DNA from: an uncultured Alphaproteobacteria bacterium
Lineage (GTDB): Bacteria > Pseudomonadota > Alphaproteobacteria > HIMB59
Length of the DNA: 50,854 nucleotides
Assembly (NCBI GenBank): GCA_902527045.1
Contig: CABZNL010000010.1
Coordinates: 1 to 50,854, forward strand
Direction of reading: 5' to 3'
The notes beneath the pieces are model-generated. The model was not told the DNA's origin and did no database searches. It was given only the letters and a program-made list of their open reading frames with translations. Position numbers and translations under genes: made by a program. Below are positions 15,121-23,054 of this stretch, piece after piece; the first letter of the stretch is position 1, and each line of letters begins with the position of its first letter.

Positions 15121-17721
15121 TTGCTATCTTTAGATAAACTCTCAATTAAAGGTTTTAAATCTTTTGTTGAGCCGACAGATTTTGAGGTAAAAAATGGGCT
15201 TACTGGGATTGTAGGTCCTAATGGTTGTGGAAAGTCAAATATTGTTGAGGCAATTAGATTTGGTTTGGGAGAAGTCTCTGCTAAACAGCTTCGCGGTAAA
15301 GAAATTGATGATTTGATTTTTAATGGAACTGATAACCGTCCTTCATGGAATATTGCAGAGGTGGGATTATTTGTGAATATTGAGGGAAGTGATTTGGAAA
15401 ATAAATTTGAGTCCAAACAATTAGAGATTGCCAGGAAGATTTGGAGGGGAGAGGGAACAAATTCCTTCATAAACGGTAAGGAGGTTAGATTAAAAGATAT
15501 ACAATTACTTTTTGCAGATGCGTCTACATCAGCAAGATCTACTTCTATAGTTAGCCAAGGAAGAATAGGAGCTATTACTCAGGCTAAACCAGAAGATAGG
15601 AAAATGGTTTTAGAGGAAGCTGCAGGAATATTAGGTTTACAGTCTAGAAGGCATGATGCAGAGTTAAGGTTAAAAGGTGCTAACAATAATTTACTCAGAG
15701 TAGAAGATGTAATTGAGACATACGAAGAACAGTTAGCTATTCTAAAAAAACAAGCTAAGGAAGCAGAAAGATTTAGAAATATATCAACATTAATCAAAAA
15801 TGCTGAAGCTTCAGTATTTTTTGTTAAGAGAAACGAACTTCAACTTATTATTGAAAAACTGAATGAGGAAAAAGATAAAATAAAAATAAAGCTTGCTGAC
15901 TTCCAAGGTGATGTATCAATCCAAGATCAAGCATATGAAGATTTAAAAGTTAAAATTCCCCCAATGAGAGAAAAATCTTACTCATTGAATAGCGAACTTG
16001 ATAGATTGAATATGACTGTAGAAAATTTAAAACAAGAAGAATTGCGTTTTGAAGAACATAAAATAAATCTAGAGCATCGAGTAAAACAACTAAATCATGA
16101 CTTACAAATCGAAAAAAAACAATTTGAAGACACAAACAATAAAATTAAGACGATAAAAAAAGATATTGAGGATTTGTCTTCGAAGGAATTTGAAGCGGAA
16201 AATCGTGACAACCCCATAAATCAATCTGATAAAAGTTTACTAAATAATATTTCCTTTGATAAAAAATTTGAAAATGCAGTAGCTGCTATTTTTGGTAAAG
16301 AGCTTTTGGCATCACTTGAGCCAGATGATACATATTATTGGAGTGAGCATTTAGGAGAGAACGCCACAAAAAAATTTAATTTTAATTGTGAGTTAGCTTC
16401 AAATGTTATAAAAGCCCCGAAGCAAGTAGTTAATAAACTTGAAAATGTAGCAATCGTATCAACAAAAAAGGAAGGAACAGAAAATCATAGTAAAATAGAT
16501 ATTGGTCAAGCTATTGTCGATTTAGAGGGTAATTTGTGGAGATGGGATGGCCTTTTTATTTCAAGTAGCTATGAAGCAAATATTTCCACAATCCTTTCAG
16601 AATTAAAAGAAAAGAGACTGAATGATCTCAAAAAGCAAATTATTGAATGGGAAAGAATTTTAGAAGTCACAAATCAGAAAACTGAAGATTTAAATCAAAG
16701 GATAAAAACAGCATTAGAAGAATTAGAAGTATCCGAGAATAATCCAGGAGATATTGACAGTAAAAGACAGTTTTTATTAAATAAAATTAATCAACTAGAT
16801 GATGAAAAAAAACTTTTTGACAATGAATTACAAGAACAAGAAAATCTCTTAGAAAAACTCTCTAAAGAGTTGAGAAGCAAAGAGCAAAATTACTCAATTG
16901 TTAAGGAGGAATTAATTCGAAAAGAATCGGAGATATCAAATTATTCAAATAACTTATCTCAGCTCACACAATCTTGTAGAGAAAAAATAAATGTCGATTT
17001 ATTAAATTTAGAAAATGAAGTAGAAAAATTTAAGAAAGACGAAGATTTAGAGACTGCAGAAAAAAGAGTTTCAAGATTAAATGCTGAAAGAGAGAGAATT
17101 GGTGCTGTAAATTTACTTGCTGAAGATGAATATGTTAAATTAAGAGAAAAAGTTGATGAAACGATTAAAGATAAAAATGAAATTCAAGAGTCTATTGAAA
17201 AGCTTCACGAGGCAATAAATAAAATTAATAAAGAGGGTGTCACAAGGTTAAAAGATGCTTTTAAAATTGTAAATGAAAATTTTGAAAGACTCTTCACCAA
17301 ATTATTTGGTGGGGGAAAAGCTTATTTAAAACTTTTACAAAATGATGAAGACCCGCTGAATTCAGGTTTGGAAATATTCGCAAGTCCTCCTGGAAAGAAA
17401 ATGCAAAACATTACTCTTTTATCAGGGGGTGAGCAGGCATTAACAGCAATTTCTTTGTTATTTGCTGTATTTATGGCGAACCCCTCCCCTTTTTGTATAT
17501 TAGATGAGGTTGACGCCCCGTTAGATGACAATAATGTTGATAGGTTTTGTAGTATGGTTGAGGAAATTTCAGAAAAAGTACAAACCAAATTTATAATTGT
17601 TACTCATAATCGAATGACAATGTCTCGAGTAGATAGACTTTATGGTGTTACGATGCCAGAAGAAGGAATTTCTCAAATAGTCTCTGTTGAATTAGAAGAA
17701 GCAGTAAAGTACGCTGAATAA
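15121..17721 (+). CDS. smc: Chromosome segregation ATPase SMC, short-armed
   Basis: Structural maintenance of chromosomes protein that organises and segregates DNA with ScpA/ScpB. The head halves are intact: Walker A GPNGCGKS (32-39), the STSIVSQGRIGAI motif with the EEAAGI helix, and at the C-terminus LLSGGEQALTA and Walker B LDEVDAPLDD (about 793). The hinge lies near residues 372-485 and contains the alphaproteobacterial LWRWDG motif. Total length is 866 instead of about 1150, because each coiled-coil arm spans only about 200 residues. The start is TTG at 15121, one base after the dsbA stop. The stop overlaps atpI as TAATG. Confidence 0.95.
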   Translation: MLSLDKLSIKGFKSFVEPTDFEVKNGLTGIVGPNGCGKSNIVEAIRFGLGEVSAKQLRGKEIDDLIFNGTDNRPSWNIAEVGLFVNIEGSDLENKFESKQLEIARKIWRGEGTNSFINGKEVRLKDIQLLFADASTSARSTSIVSQGRIGAITQAKPEDRKMVLEEAAGILGLQSRRHDAELRLKGANNNLLRVEDVIETYEEQLAILKKQAKEAERFRNISTLIKNAEASVFFVKRNELQLIIEKLNEEKDKIKIKLADFQGDVSIQDQAYEDLKVKIPPMREKSYSLNSELDRLNMTVENLKQEELRFEEHKINLEHRVKQLNHDLQIEKKQFEDTNNKIKTIKKDIEDLSSKEFEAENRDNPINQSDKSLLNNISFDKKFENAVAAIFGKELLASLEPDDTYYWSEHLGENATKKFNFNCELASNVIKAPKQVVNKLENVAIVSTKKEGTENHSKIDIGQAIVDLEGNLWRWDGLFISSSYEANISTILSELKEKRLNDLKKQIIEWERILEVTNQKTEDLNQRIKTALEELEVSENNPGDIDSKRQFLLNKINQLDDEKKLFDNELQEQENLLEKLSKELRSKEQNYSIVKEELIRKESEISNYSNNLSQLTQSCREKINVDLLNLENEVEKFKKDEDLETAEKRVSRLNAERERIGAVNLLAEDEYVKLREKVDETIKDKNEIQESIEKLHEAINKINKEGVTRLKDAFKIVNENFERLFTKLFGGGKAYLKLLQNDEDPLNSGLEIFASPPGKKMQNITLLSGGEQALTAISLLFAVFMANPSPFCILDEVDAPLDDNNVDRFCSMVEEISEKVQTKFIIVTHNRMTMSRVDRLYGVTMPEEGISQIVSVELEEAVKYAE

Positions 17722-17954
17722 TGGACAATAATGAAGAACCTGACAAAAAACCTAAGATGCAAGGTCTTAGCTTTGCATATAGAATCTCAACAGAGTTATT
17801 AGGTGCATTAATAGTTTCTGTTATTATTGGTTTGCTGATAGATAAGATGTTTGATAGCAAGCCTATTGGGTTAATAACGTTGATAATACTTGGTTTTTTT
17901 GCTGGTTTACTAAATATTTACAGGCTTATACGTCGCATAGAAAATCCCAAGTAA
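17721..17954 (+). CDS. atpI: ATP synthase accessory protein AtpI
   Basis: Small membrane protein of the F0 operon that helps assemble the c-ring. The 77 residues comprise a polar N-terminus and two transmembrane helices (about 25-44 and 49-67) with the family pattern LLGALIVSVIIGLLIDKMF...GFFAGLLNIYR. Its ATG begins on the last base of the smc stop (TAATG), so it is probably translated by re-initiation after smc. It is followed by atpB, E, F' and F, the standard alphaproteobacterial F0 set. Confidence 0.9.
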   Translation: MDNNEEPDKKPKMQGLSFAYRISTELLGALIVSVIIGLLIDKMFDSKPIGLITLIILGFFAGLLNIYRLIRRIENPK

Positions 17955-17972
17955 ATCTGTTTTATTACTTTC

Positions 17973-18725
17973 ATGGCCAAAGGCGAAAGTCCCCTTAAAC
18001 AATTTGAAATTCAACCAATAATAGACATAAATCTGTTTGGTTTAGATATATCATTTACCAATTCGGCTTTATGGATGACTGTAACGACTGCGTTTATACT
18101 TATATTTTTTACTGTACCTTTTTTAAGATCAAAAAAAACAAATTCTGTAAGTGATCTCTACCCGTCTAGGATGCAAGTTGCAGCAGAACTAGGTTTTAGT
18201 TTTATTAATAGTTTGTTAAGTGACACAGTTGGCAAAGAGGGGAAGAAATACTTTTCCTTGGTGTTTTCTTTATTTATGTTCATTCTCTTTGGTAATCTTT
18301 TTGGAATGATCCCCTATAGTTTTACCTTTACTAGTCATATTATTGTTACACTTGCACTTGCCATGGGTGTTTTTATTTTTGTTACTGTTTTAGGTTTCGT
18401 AAAACATGGAGTGAAGTTTTTTGGCTTCTTTGTAATTCCTGGTTTACCTTTTTATATGCTCCCTCTTCTTATACCAATAGAAATAATTTCTTACTTATCT
18501 AGACCTATAAGTTTATCTGTTCGACTTTTTGCAAATATGCTTGCTGGTCATACTTTATTAAAAGTTTTTGCGGGTTTTGTATCTGCTTTAGGAATTTTTG
18601 GAATTCTGCCATTAGTATTTATAATCGCCCTAACAGGTTTAGAAATATTAATTGCATTTTTGCAAGCATATGTCTTTGCGATATTAACATGTTTGTATAT
18701 TAACGACGCTTTACACTTACACTAG
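17973..18725 (+). CDS. atpB: ATP synthase F0 subunit a
   Basis: Forms the proton half-channels facing the c-ring. The essential arginine is R184 in LSVRLFANMLAGH, and the C-terminal helix ending LTGLEILIAFLQAYVFAILTCLYI-type sequence carries the conserved Gln and Glu/Tyr contacts. Length 250 is typical for Alphaproteobacteria, with five or six membrane helices visible. It begins 18 bases after atpI and is followed by atpE after 20 bases. Certain assignment. Confidence 0.97.
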   Translation: MAKGESPLKQFEIQPIIDINLFGLDISFTNSALWMTVTTAFILIFFTVPFLRSKKTNSVSDLYPSRMQVAAELGFSFINSLLSDTVGKEGKKYFSLVFSLFMFILFGNLFGMIPYSFTFTSHIIVTLALAMGVFIFVTVLGFVKHGVKFFGFFVIPGLPFYMLPLLIPIEIISYLSRPISLSVRLFANMLAGHTLLKVFAGFVSALGIFGILPLVFIIALTGLEILIAFLQAYVFAILTCLYINDALHLH

Positions 18726-18733
18726 ATGTACAT

Positions 18734-18740
18734 AAGGAGG
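18734..18740 (+). promoter_or_regulatory. Strong Shine-Dalgarno site for atpE
   Basis: AAGGAGG lies 5 bases before the atpE ATG at 18746, a near-perfect complement of the 16S anti-SD sequence. Most genes in this window overlap their neighbours and have no recognisable SD, so this one stands out. It fits the need for many more c subunits than a or b subunits from the same mRNA. A weaker AAGGAG (18972-18977) precedes the next gene, with a longer 12-base spacing. Confidence 0.75.
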
Positions 18741-18745
18741 TAAAT

Positions 18746-18973
18746 ATGGAACTAGTTGAAGGACTTAAATATTTAGGCGCAGGTTTAGCCGTGATTGGTG
18801 TGATCGGTGCTGGTATTGGTATTGGTAATGTTTTTGCTGCATTTATTACAGCTGTTGGAAGAAACCCAGCTGCAAGGAATGAAGTCTTTACCATGACAAT
18901 GTTGGGTTTTGCCCTTGTTGAAGCTATTGCCTTATTCGCATTAGTTATAGCCTTAGTAATATTGTTTTCCTAA
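18746..18973 (+). CDS. atpE: ATP synthase F0 subunit c
   Basis: Proton-carrying subunit of the rotor ring. The 75-residue hairpin has the glycine-rich first helix GAGIGIGNVF, the polar loop R39-N-P41 that touches the F1 stalk, and proton-binding E59 in GFALVEAIALF on helix 2. The Glu and the surrounding ALVEAIALFALV sequence give a proton-type ring; I see no sodium-type ligand set. It is preceded by the strongest ribosome binding site in the window. Confidence 0.97.
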   Translation: MELVEGLKYLGAGLAVIGVIGAGIGIGNVFAAFITAVGRNPAARNEVFTMTMLGFALVEAIALFALVIALVILFS

Positions 18974-18989
18974 GGAGATTGAGTAACTT

Positions 18990-19448
18990 ATGCCTCAATT
19001 AGAGCAAGTAGAATTTTTTATTTCTCAGCTTTTTTGGCTGGGTGTATTTTTTGTAATACTGTTTTCAGTGCTAACATATATAACACTCCCTAAAATTAGA
19101 GCTTTTTTGAACCAAAGAGATGATTTTGTTAAATCACATATCTCGAAACAAGATGAATTAATCAAAAAAGCTGAGTCAATAATTGAAAACTATGAGGCTA
19201 ATCTTACTGAAGCTAAAAACCAAGCATCAGAGATAATAAATGATGCAAAAGATAGAGCTCTTAAAGAAAGCGAGACTTTAATTAAAGCCACTGAGGAAAA
19301 AATACAACAAGAAATTAGACAAACTGAGGAAAGAGTAACTAAAGAAAAAGATTTAGCCATATCAGAGCTAAATGTCCAACTTAAAGACTCAGCTACTAAT
19401 TTTATCTCTAAAGTAACCAAAATAGAAAAAAGTAATATTACCGTATAA
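18990..19448 (+). CDS. atpF': ATP synthase F0 subunit b'
   Basis: Peripheral stalk subunit linking F0 and F1. One N-terminal membrane helix (about 10-33, LFWLGVFFVILFSVLTYITLP) is followed by a long charged coiled coil to the end. Position directly after atpE and before a second b-type protein identifies it as b' in the b/b' pair of Alphaproteobacteria. Length 152. The stop and the next start overlap (TAATG at 19445-19450), so b' and b are translated together. Confidence 0.92.
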   Translation: MPQLEQVEFFISQLFWLGVFFVILFSVLTYITLPKIRAFLNQRDDFVKSHISKQDELIKKAESIIENYEANLTEAKNQASEIINDAKDRALKESETLIKATEEKIQQEIRQTEERVTKEKDLAISELNVQLKDSATNFISKVTKIEKSNITV

Positions 19449-19933
19449 TGAGTTATTTATTTTCAGATCCTAAGTTTTGGCTATTAATTTCTTTTATAGT
19501 TTTTGTGATTTTGATGATTAAACCATTTAAAAGTATGATGATAGGTGGTTTAGACTCAAAAATTAAAGAGATTAAACAAAATATTGATAAATCTCTTGAA
19601 TCTTTTACAGAAGCTGAAGAGAAACTCAAAGACGCAGAAAAAAGGACTTTAGATTTGTCTAATAAAGTTGATGAAATCATTTCTAATGCCAAGTCACAAG
19701 CTGAGTCAATATCCAAAAATATAATAGAAAAAACAAGACAAACTGTTAAATCAAAAGAAAAGAATTCTATAGATCGGATTAAACAAATTGAATTGTCTGC
19801 TATTCAATCTATTAAAAGTCAGGCCTCAATTGAATTGAATACCATCATAAGAAATTATTTTTCAAATTTATCTGATGAGAATAGAACTAAAATATTAGAT
19901 AATAGCGTAATTGATCTAAAATCAGTTAATTGA
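19448..19933 (+). CDS. atpF: ATP synthase F0 subunit b
   Basis: Second peripheral stalk subunit. An N-terminal membrane helix (about residues 7-27, PKFWLLISFIVFVILMIKPF) leads into a coiled coil rich in Lys, Glu and Ser. The FW and PF motifs of the b subunit are present. It ends the F0 operon; F1 genes (delta, alpha, gamma, beta, epsilon) are not in the window, as expected because Alphaproteobacteria keep them in a separate operon. Its TGA overlaps the convergent lipoprotein gene by 8 bases. Confidence 0.92.
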   Translation: MSYLFSDPKFWLLISFIVFVILMIKPFKSMMIGGLDSKIKEIKQNIDKSLESFTEAEEKLKDAEKRTLDLSNKVDEIISNAKSQAESISKNIIEKTRQTVKSKEKNSIDRIKQIELSAIQSIKSQASIELNTIIRNYFSNLSDENRTKILDNSVIDLKSVN

Positions 19934-20396
19934 TCGCATAAAACATCTTTATACCCTGATCGTAAGTATCTAAATCAATTTGAAATTTGTCATTAAGATC
20001 AAAGTTATGCCATTTGTAACCTTCCCTATCAAGCTTTAGGTCTTTAGGATACTGGAACTCAGCAATTTTATTGTCCTCATTAAGATTTGTGACGAAAATT
20101 ATCAATTCAACTTTATACGTATTTTTTTCTTCTTCAGACAAAAGTACATTTAATTTGTAGTCGGTAGAAATTTCTACTATTTCTTCGTCCACGAACAAAT
20201 AACAATTGAGGGTATATTCATTTTGTAGCTCAATATTTGCATTACCAAGATTAAGAGATCTTGCATCGTATAAGATTAGTGATTGAGGACAATTTTTATT
20301 AATTACATTTGCCTCTTTTTTTAATGGATTTGTAAAAGAACATGCTACTAAAAAAAAAGATAAAATTGAACATATTATAAATTTATTTTTTACCAT
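19926..20396 (-). CDS. Predicted lipoprotein of unknown function
   Basis: I do not recognise the family. The N-terminus is a lipoprotein signal peptide: Lys-rich start, hydrophobic core and lipobox LVAC-S with Cys at about residue 19. The mature part (about 137 residues) is predicted to be mostly beta strand, with alternating polar and hydrophobic residues such as YTLNCYLFVDEEIVEISTDY and VELIIFVTNL; a second Cys pair lies at about 36 and 65. Small beta-rich lipoproteins near the atp or thr genes are annotated as hypothetical in related genomes as far as I know. It is divergent from thrB with a 46-base gap. Confidence 0.75.
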   Translation of the reverse strand: MVKNKFIICSILSFFLVACSFTNPLKKEANVINKNCPQSLILYDARSLNLGNANIELQNEYTLNCYLFVDEEIVEISTDYKLNVLLSEEEKNTYKVELIIFVTNLNEDNKIAEFQYPKDLKLDREGYKWHNFDLNDKFQIDLDTYDQGIKMFYAIN

Positions 20397-20442
20397 TGTT
20401 GAATATTATGCATCATATATACATTAATTAAAAAATAATCAA

Positions 20443-21384
20443 ATGGCCGTTTACACAACTATATCTCACACAGATGCCCAAGAGTTATTCAAATCACTTG
20501 GAGAAATAGCTAAGTTAGAAGGTATAAAAGAAGGAGTAGAAAATACAAATTATTTAGTCCATTTAAATAACTCGGAAAAATACATTCTAACTATTTTCGA
20601 GAAGAGAACAAAAGAGAATGATCTACCCTATTTTAATAAGCTTATGAACTTGTTTAATAAAAATGGTGTTAATTGTCCTTTAAGCATAAGTATCAAGAAT
20701 GAAAATTTATTTAAAATCAAAGAAAAACCATGTTGTATCTATACTTTTGTTAAGGGTAGACCTATTTCTAGTAGTAATGAAGAACAATTAAACTCACTAG
20801 GAAAATCAATTGCACATTTGCATAAATCTGGAAGTAGCTCAAATCTCTATAGAAAAAATATGATGCTATTACCTTCTTGGAAAAATATTACTGAAAGTTT
20901 TTCAAAAAGTGATCCTAAAATTAGTAGCGAGGAATATAAATATATTTTTGAAAAAATAAATGATCTTCATGATAAATTTCCTTTAAATTTGAGACAAACT
21001 AATATTCATGCAGATTTATTTAAAGATAATATTTTTTTTTTAGATAACCAAGTTTCAGGTTTTATAGATTTCTTTTTTTCTTGCACTGATACCGTTATTT
21101 ATGATTTGGCTACATTTGTGAATGCTTGGTTCTTTAAAGAAAATAAATTTGATGAGTATGATTACATAAATTTTCTTAAATCTTACCAGCACAACTTTGA
21201 ATTAACTATTGATGAAAAGGATAATTTTAACTTTTACTTAAAAGTAAGTGCTATTCGATTTTTTTTAACAAGACTTTATGACTTACATTTTAATTATGAG
21301 GGGAATGTAAAACATAAAAATCCAATAGAGTTTTTTGAAATTTTTAAATTTCATGAAGAAAATAATATACAGGATTTTTTTTGA
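20443..21384 (+). CDS. thrB: Homoserine kinase, APH-fold (ThrB type II)
   Basis: Phosphorylates homoserine for threonine synthesis. This is the aminoglycoside-phosphotransferase-like form used by Alphaproteobacteria, not the GHMP form. The catalytic loop is NIHADLFKDN (H189, D191, N196) and the metal-binding Asp is D209 in GFIDFFFSCTD. The N-terminal MAVYT and GVENTNYLV motifs are also typical of this family. 313 residues is normal. It overlaps rnhA by 4 bases. The partner thrC is 1.7 kb away on the other strand, so the last two steps of threonine synthesis lie in facing operons. Confidence 0.95.
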   Translation: MAVYTTISHTDAQELFKSLGEIAKLEGIKEGVENTNYLVHLNNSEKYILTIFEKRTKENDLPYFNKLMNLFNKNGVNCPLSISIKNENLFKIKEKPCCIYTFVKGRPISSSNEEQLNSLGKSIAHLHKSGSSSNLYRKNMMLLPSWKNITESFSKSDPKISSEEYKYIFEKINDLHDKFPLNLRQTNIHADLFKDNIFFLDNQVSGFIDFFFSCTDTVIYDLATFVNAWFFKENKFDEYDYINFLKSYQHNFELTIDEKDNFNFYLKVSAIRFFLTRLYDLHFNYEGNVKHKNPIEFFEIFKFHEENNIQDFF

Positions 21385-21824
21385 TACACGTTTATACAGA
21401 TGGTTCATGTCTTGGCAATCCTGGAAATGGGGGTTGGGCATTCTTGATTGCCGAAGAAAAGGGTATCAGATATAGAACTGGTTTTAAAAAAAATACCACA
21501 AATAATCAAATGGAACTGATAGCTGCTATTAAAGCACTAGAGTTTTTAAATAAATATAATGATATTAAAATCAATACTGATAGTAATTATGTCAAAGAGG
21601 GAATTACTAATTGGATATTTAATTGGAAAAAAAATAATTGGCAAGCATCAACAAAAAAATCGGTTAAAAATAGAGAGCTCTGGGAGCGATTAGATAATCT
21701 CTGTGAAAAGAAAAATGTAAGATGGTGCTGGGTTAAAGCACATAATACTAGTGAATTTAATAATCAAGTTGACGAACTTGCTAGAAAAGCAGCTGAGTCA
21801 TTAACTGAGTCTTCGTTTAATTGA
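21381..21824 (+). CDS. rnhA: Ribonuclease HI
   Basis: Degrades the RNA strand of RNA-DNA hybrids. Catalytic residues D7 (YTDGSC), E45 (NNQMELIAA), D67 (NTDSNYV) and D131 (NQVDELAR) are all present, along with H121. The start is TTG at 21381, overlapping the thrB TGA as TTGA; any later start would delete the first catalytic strand. The thrB-rnhA pair is common in Alphaproteobacteria. Its 3' end overlaps the convergent M16 peptidase gene by 24 bases, the largest convergent overlap here after the unrepaired petC reading. Confidence 0.96.
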   Translation: MIHVYTDGSCLGNPGNGGWAFLIAEEKGIRYRTGFKKNTTNNQMELIAAIKALEFLNKYNDIKINTDSNYVKEGITNWIFNWKKNNWQASTKKSVKNRELWERLDNLCEKKNVRWCWVKAHNTSEFNNQVDELARKAAESLTESSFN

Positions 21825-23054
21825 GTCTAAAGTTTCAAGATTCTCAATAGGTCCTATAGATGAGATTGTTAAATTAGACTCAAGTATTTTTGTTCTCGCT
21901 TTTTCCAAGTCCTCTAATTGTACTGCATCTATTTTTGCAATGAATTCCTCTGGTGATCGAATTTTATTATGCATTAGATAGCTAGATGCGTTAGATCTAC
22001 ACCTTGATGAAATACTTTCCTGTCCTTTTAAAATACCCACTTTAAATTTTGCTTTAGTTTTAGTTAATTCCTCTTGAGTGAAAGTGTTGGCGTTTATATT
22101 TAATTGATCACATAAAACAGGAATTAATTCTTTAACTTCCTTGTGTCCAGTGCCTGCATAAACATAAAAAATACCAGAGTCAGAAAAAAAATCACCACTG
22201 CTATATATGCTGTAAACAAGGCCTCTTTTTTCTCTTATTTCCTGAAATAGTCTTGAAGACATACCAGAACCAAGAAGTGTTGAATAAACTCTTGTAGCAT
22301 AATAAAGGTCTGAGTGAATATCTACACACTCAAAACCTAGTAATAACTTTACCTGTTCTAAATTCTTTTCTTCTCGATATTCCCCTCCTACATATGAAGA
22401 TTTTGGAATATAATCATCATTACCTTGAGGAAGATTTTGAAATTTTTCCTCAACAATTTTTATGATTTTGTCTTCATCAAAATTTCCAGATACAGAAAAT
22501 ACCATTTTAGATGGATTATAAAAAGCTCTCATAAAACCCTCTACCTCATCTCTTGATATAGATTTTATAATTTCAGAAGTGCCTAAAATTGATCTTCCCA
22601 TGGGTTGATTTGGATAAGCTAACTCGTCGAACTTATCGCCTACAATACTATCAGGTTCATCTGCATACATACCAATCTCTTGTAATATTACACCTCTTTC
22701 TTTATCAAGCTCCTTTGAGTCAAATGTAGAAAATTGAAGTATGTCACTAATAACATCTATTGATAATTCAACATTTTCTTTTAAACCACTCATGTAATAA
22801 GCTGTGATTTCTCTTGATGTATATGCATTATGAGAGTTACCAACAAGCTCTACTTCTTTAGCTATTTGCGCTGCAGATCTATTTTTAGTTCCTTTGAAAG
22901 CCATATGTTCTAGTAGATGAGCAACACCATTAATTTCTTTACGTTCATTCCTAGCCCCTACCTTATTCCACATACCTACACTGACTGTTTCTACTGTGTT
23001 AACGTGGTCCATTATAAGCGTCATCCCATTATTTAACTTTAGAATATTAGGCAT
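21801..23054 (-). CDS. M16 family zinc peptidase (processing-peptidase-like)
   Basis: Single-chain pitrilysin-family protease of 417 residues. The inverted zinc motif is H46-LLE49-H50 and the third ligand E126 lies in the KERGVILQEI segment. The C-terminal half shows the inactive M16 repeat with GMSSRLFQEIREKRGLVYS, the hallmark of the processing-peptidase beta subgroup. The gene follows thrC with an 8-base overlap, an association also seen in other Alphaproteobacteria. Substrate unknown; likely short peptides or leader peptides. No signal peptide is visible. Confidence 0.93.
   Translation of the reverse strand: MPNILKLNNGMTLIMDHVNTVETVSVGMWNKVGARNERKEINGVAHLLEHMAFKGTKNRSAAQIAKEVELVGNSHNAYTSREITAYYMSGLKENVELSIDVISDILQFSTFDSKELDKERGVILQEIGMYADEPDSIVGDKFDELAYPNQPMGRSILGTSEIIKSISRDEVEGFMRAFYNPSKMVFSVSGNFDEDKIIKIVEEKFQNLPQGNDDYIPKSSYVGGEYREEKNLEQVKLLLGFECVDIHSDLYYATRVYSTLLGSGMSSRLFQEIREKRGLVYSIYSSGDFFSDSGIFYVYAGTGHKEVKELIPVLCDQLNINANTFTQEELTKTKAKFKVGILKGQESISSRCRSNASSYLMHNKIRSPEEFIAKIDAVQLEDLEKARTKILESNLTISSIGPIENLETLDSIKRRLS

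Noticed and set aside
15078..15470. 130-codon minus-strand ORF opposite the smc start
   Set aside because: It is antisense to the invariant SMC ATPase head and extends into dsbA; its composition is explained by codon complementarity.
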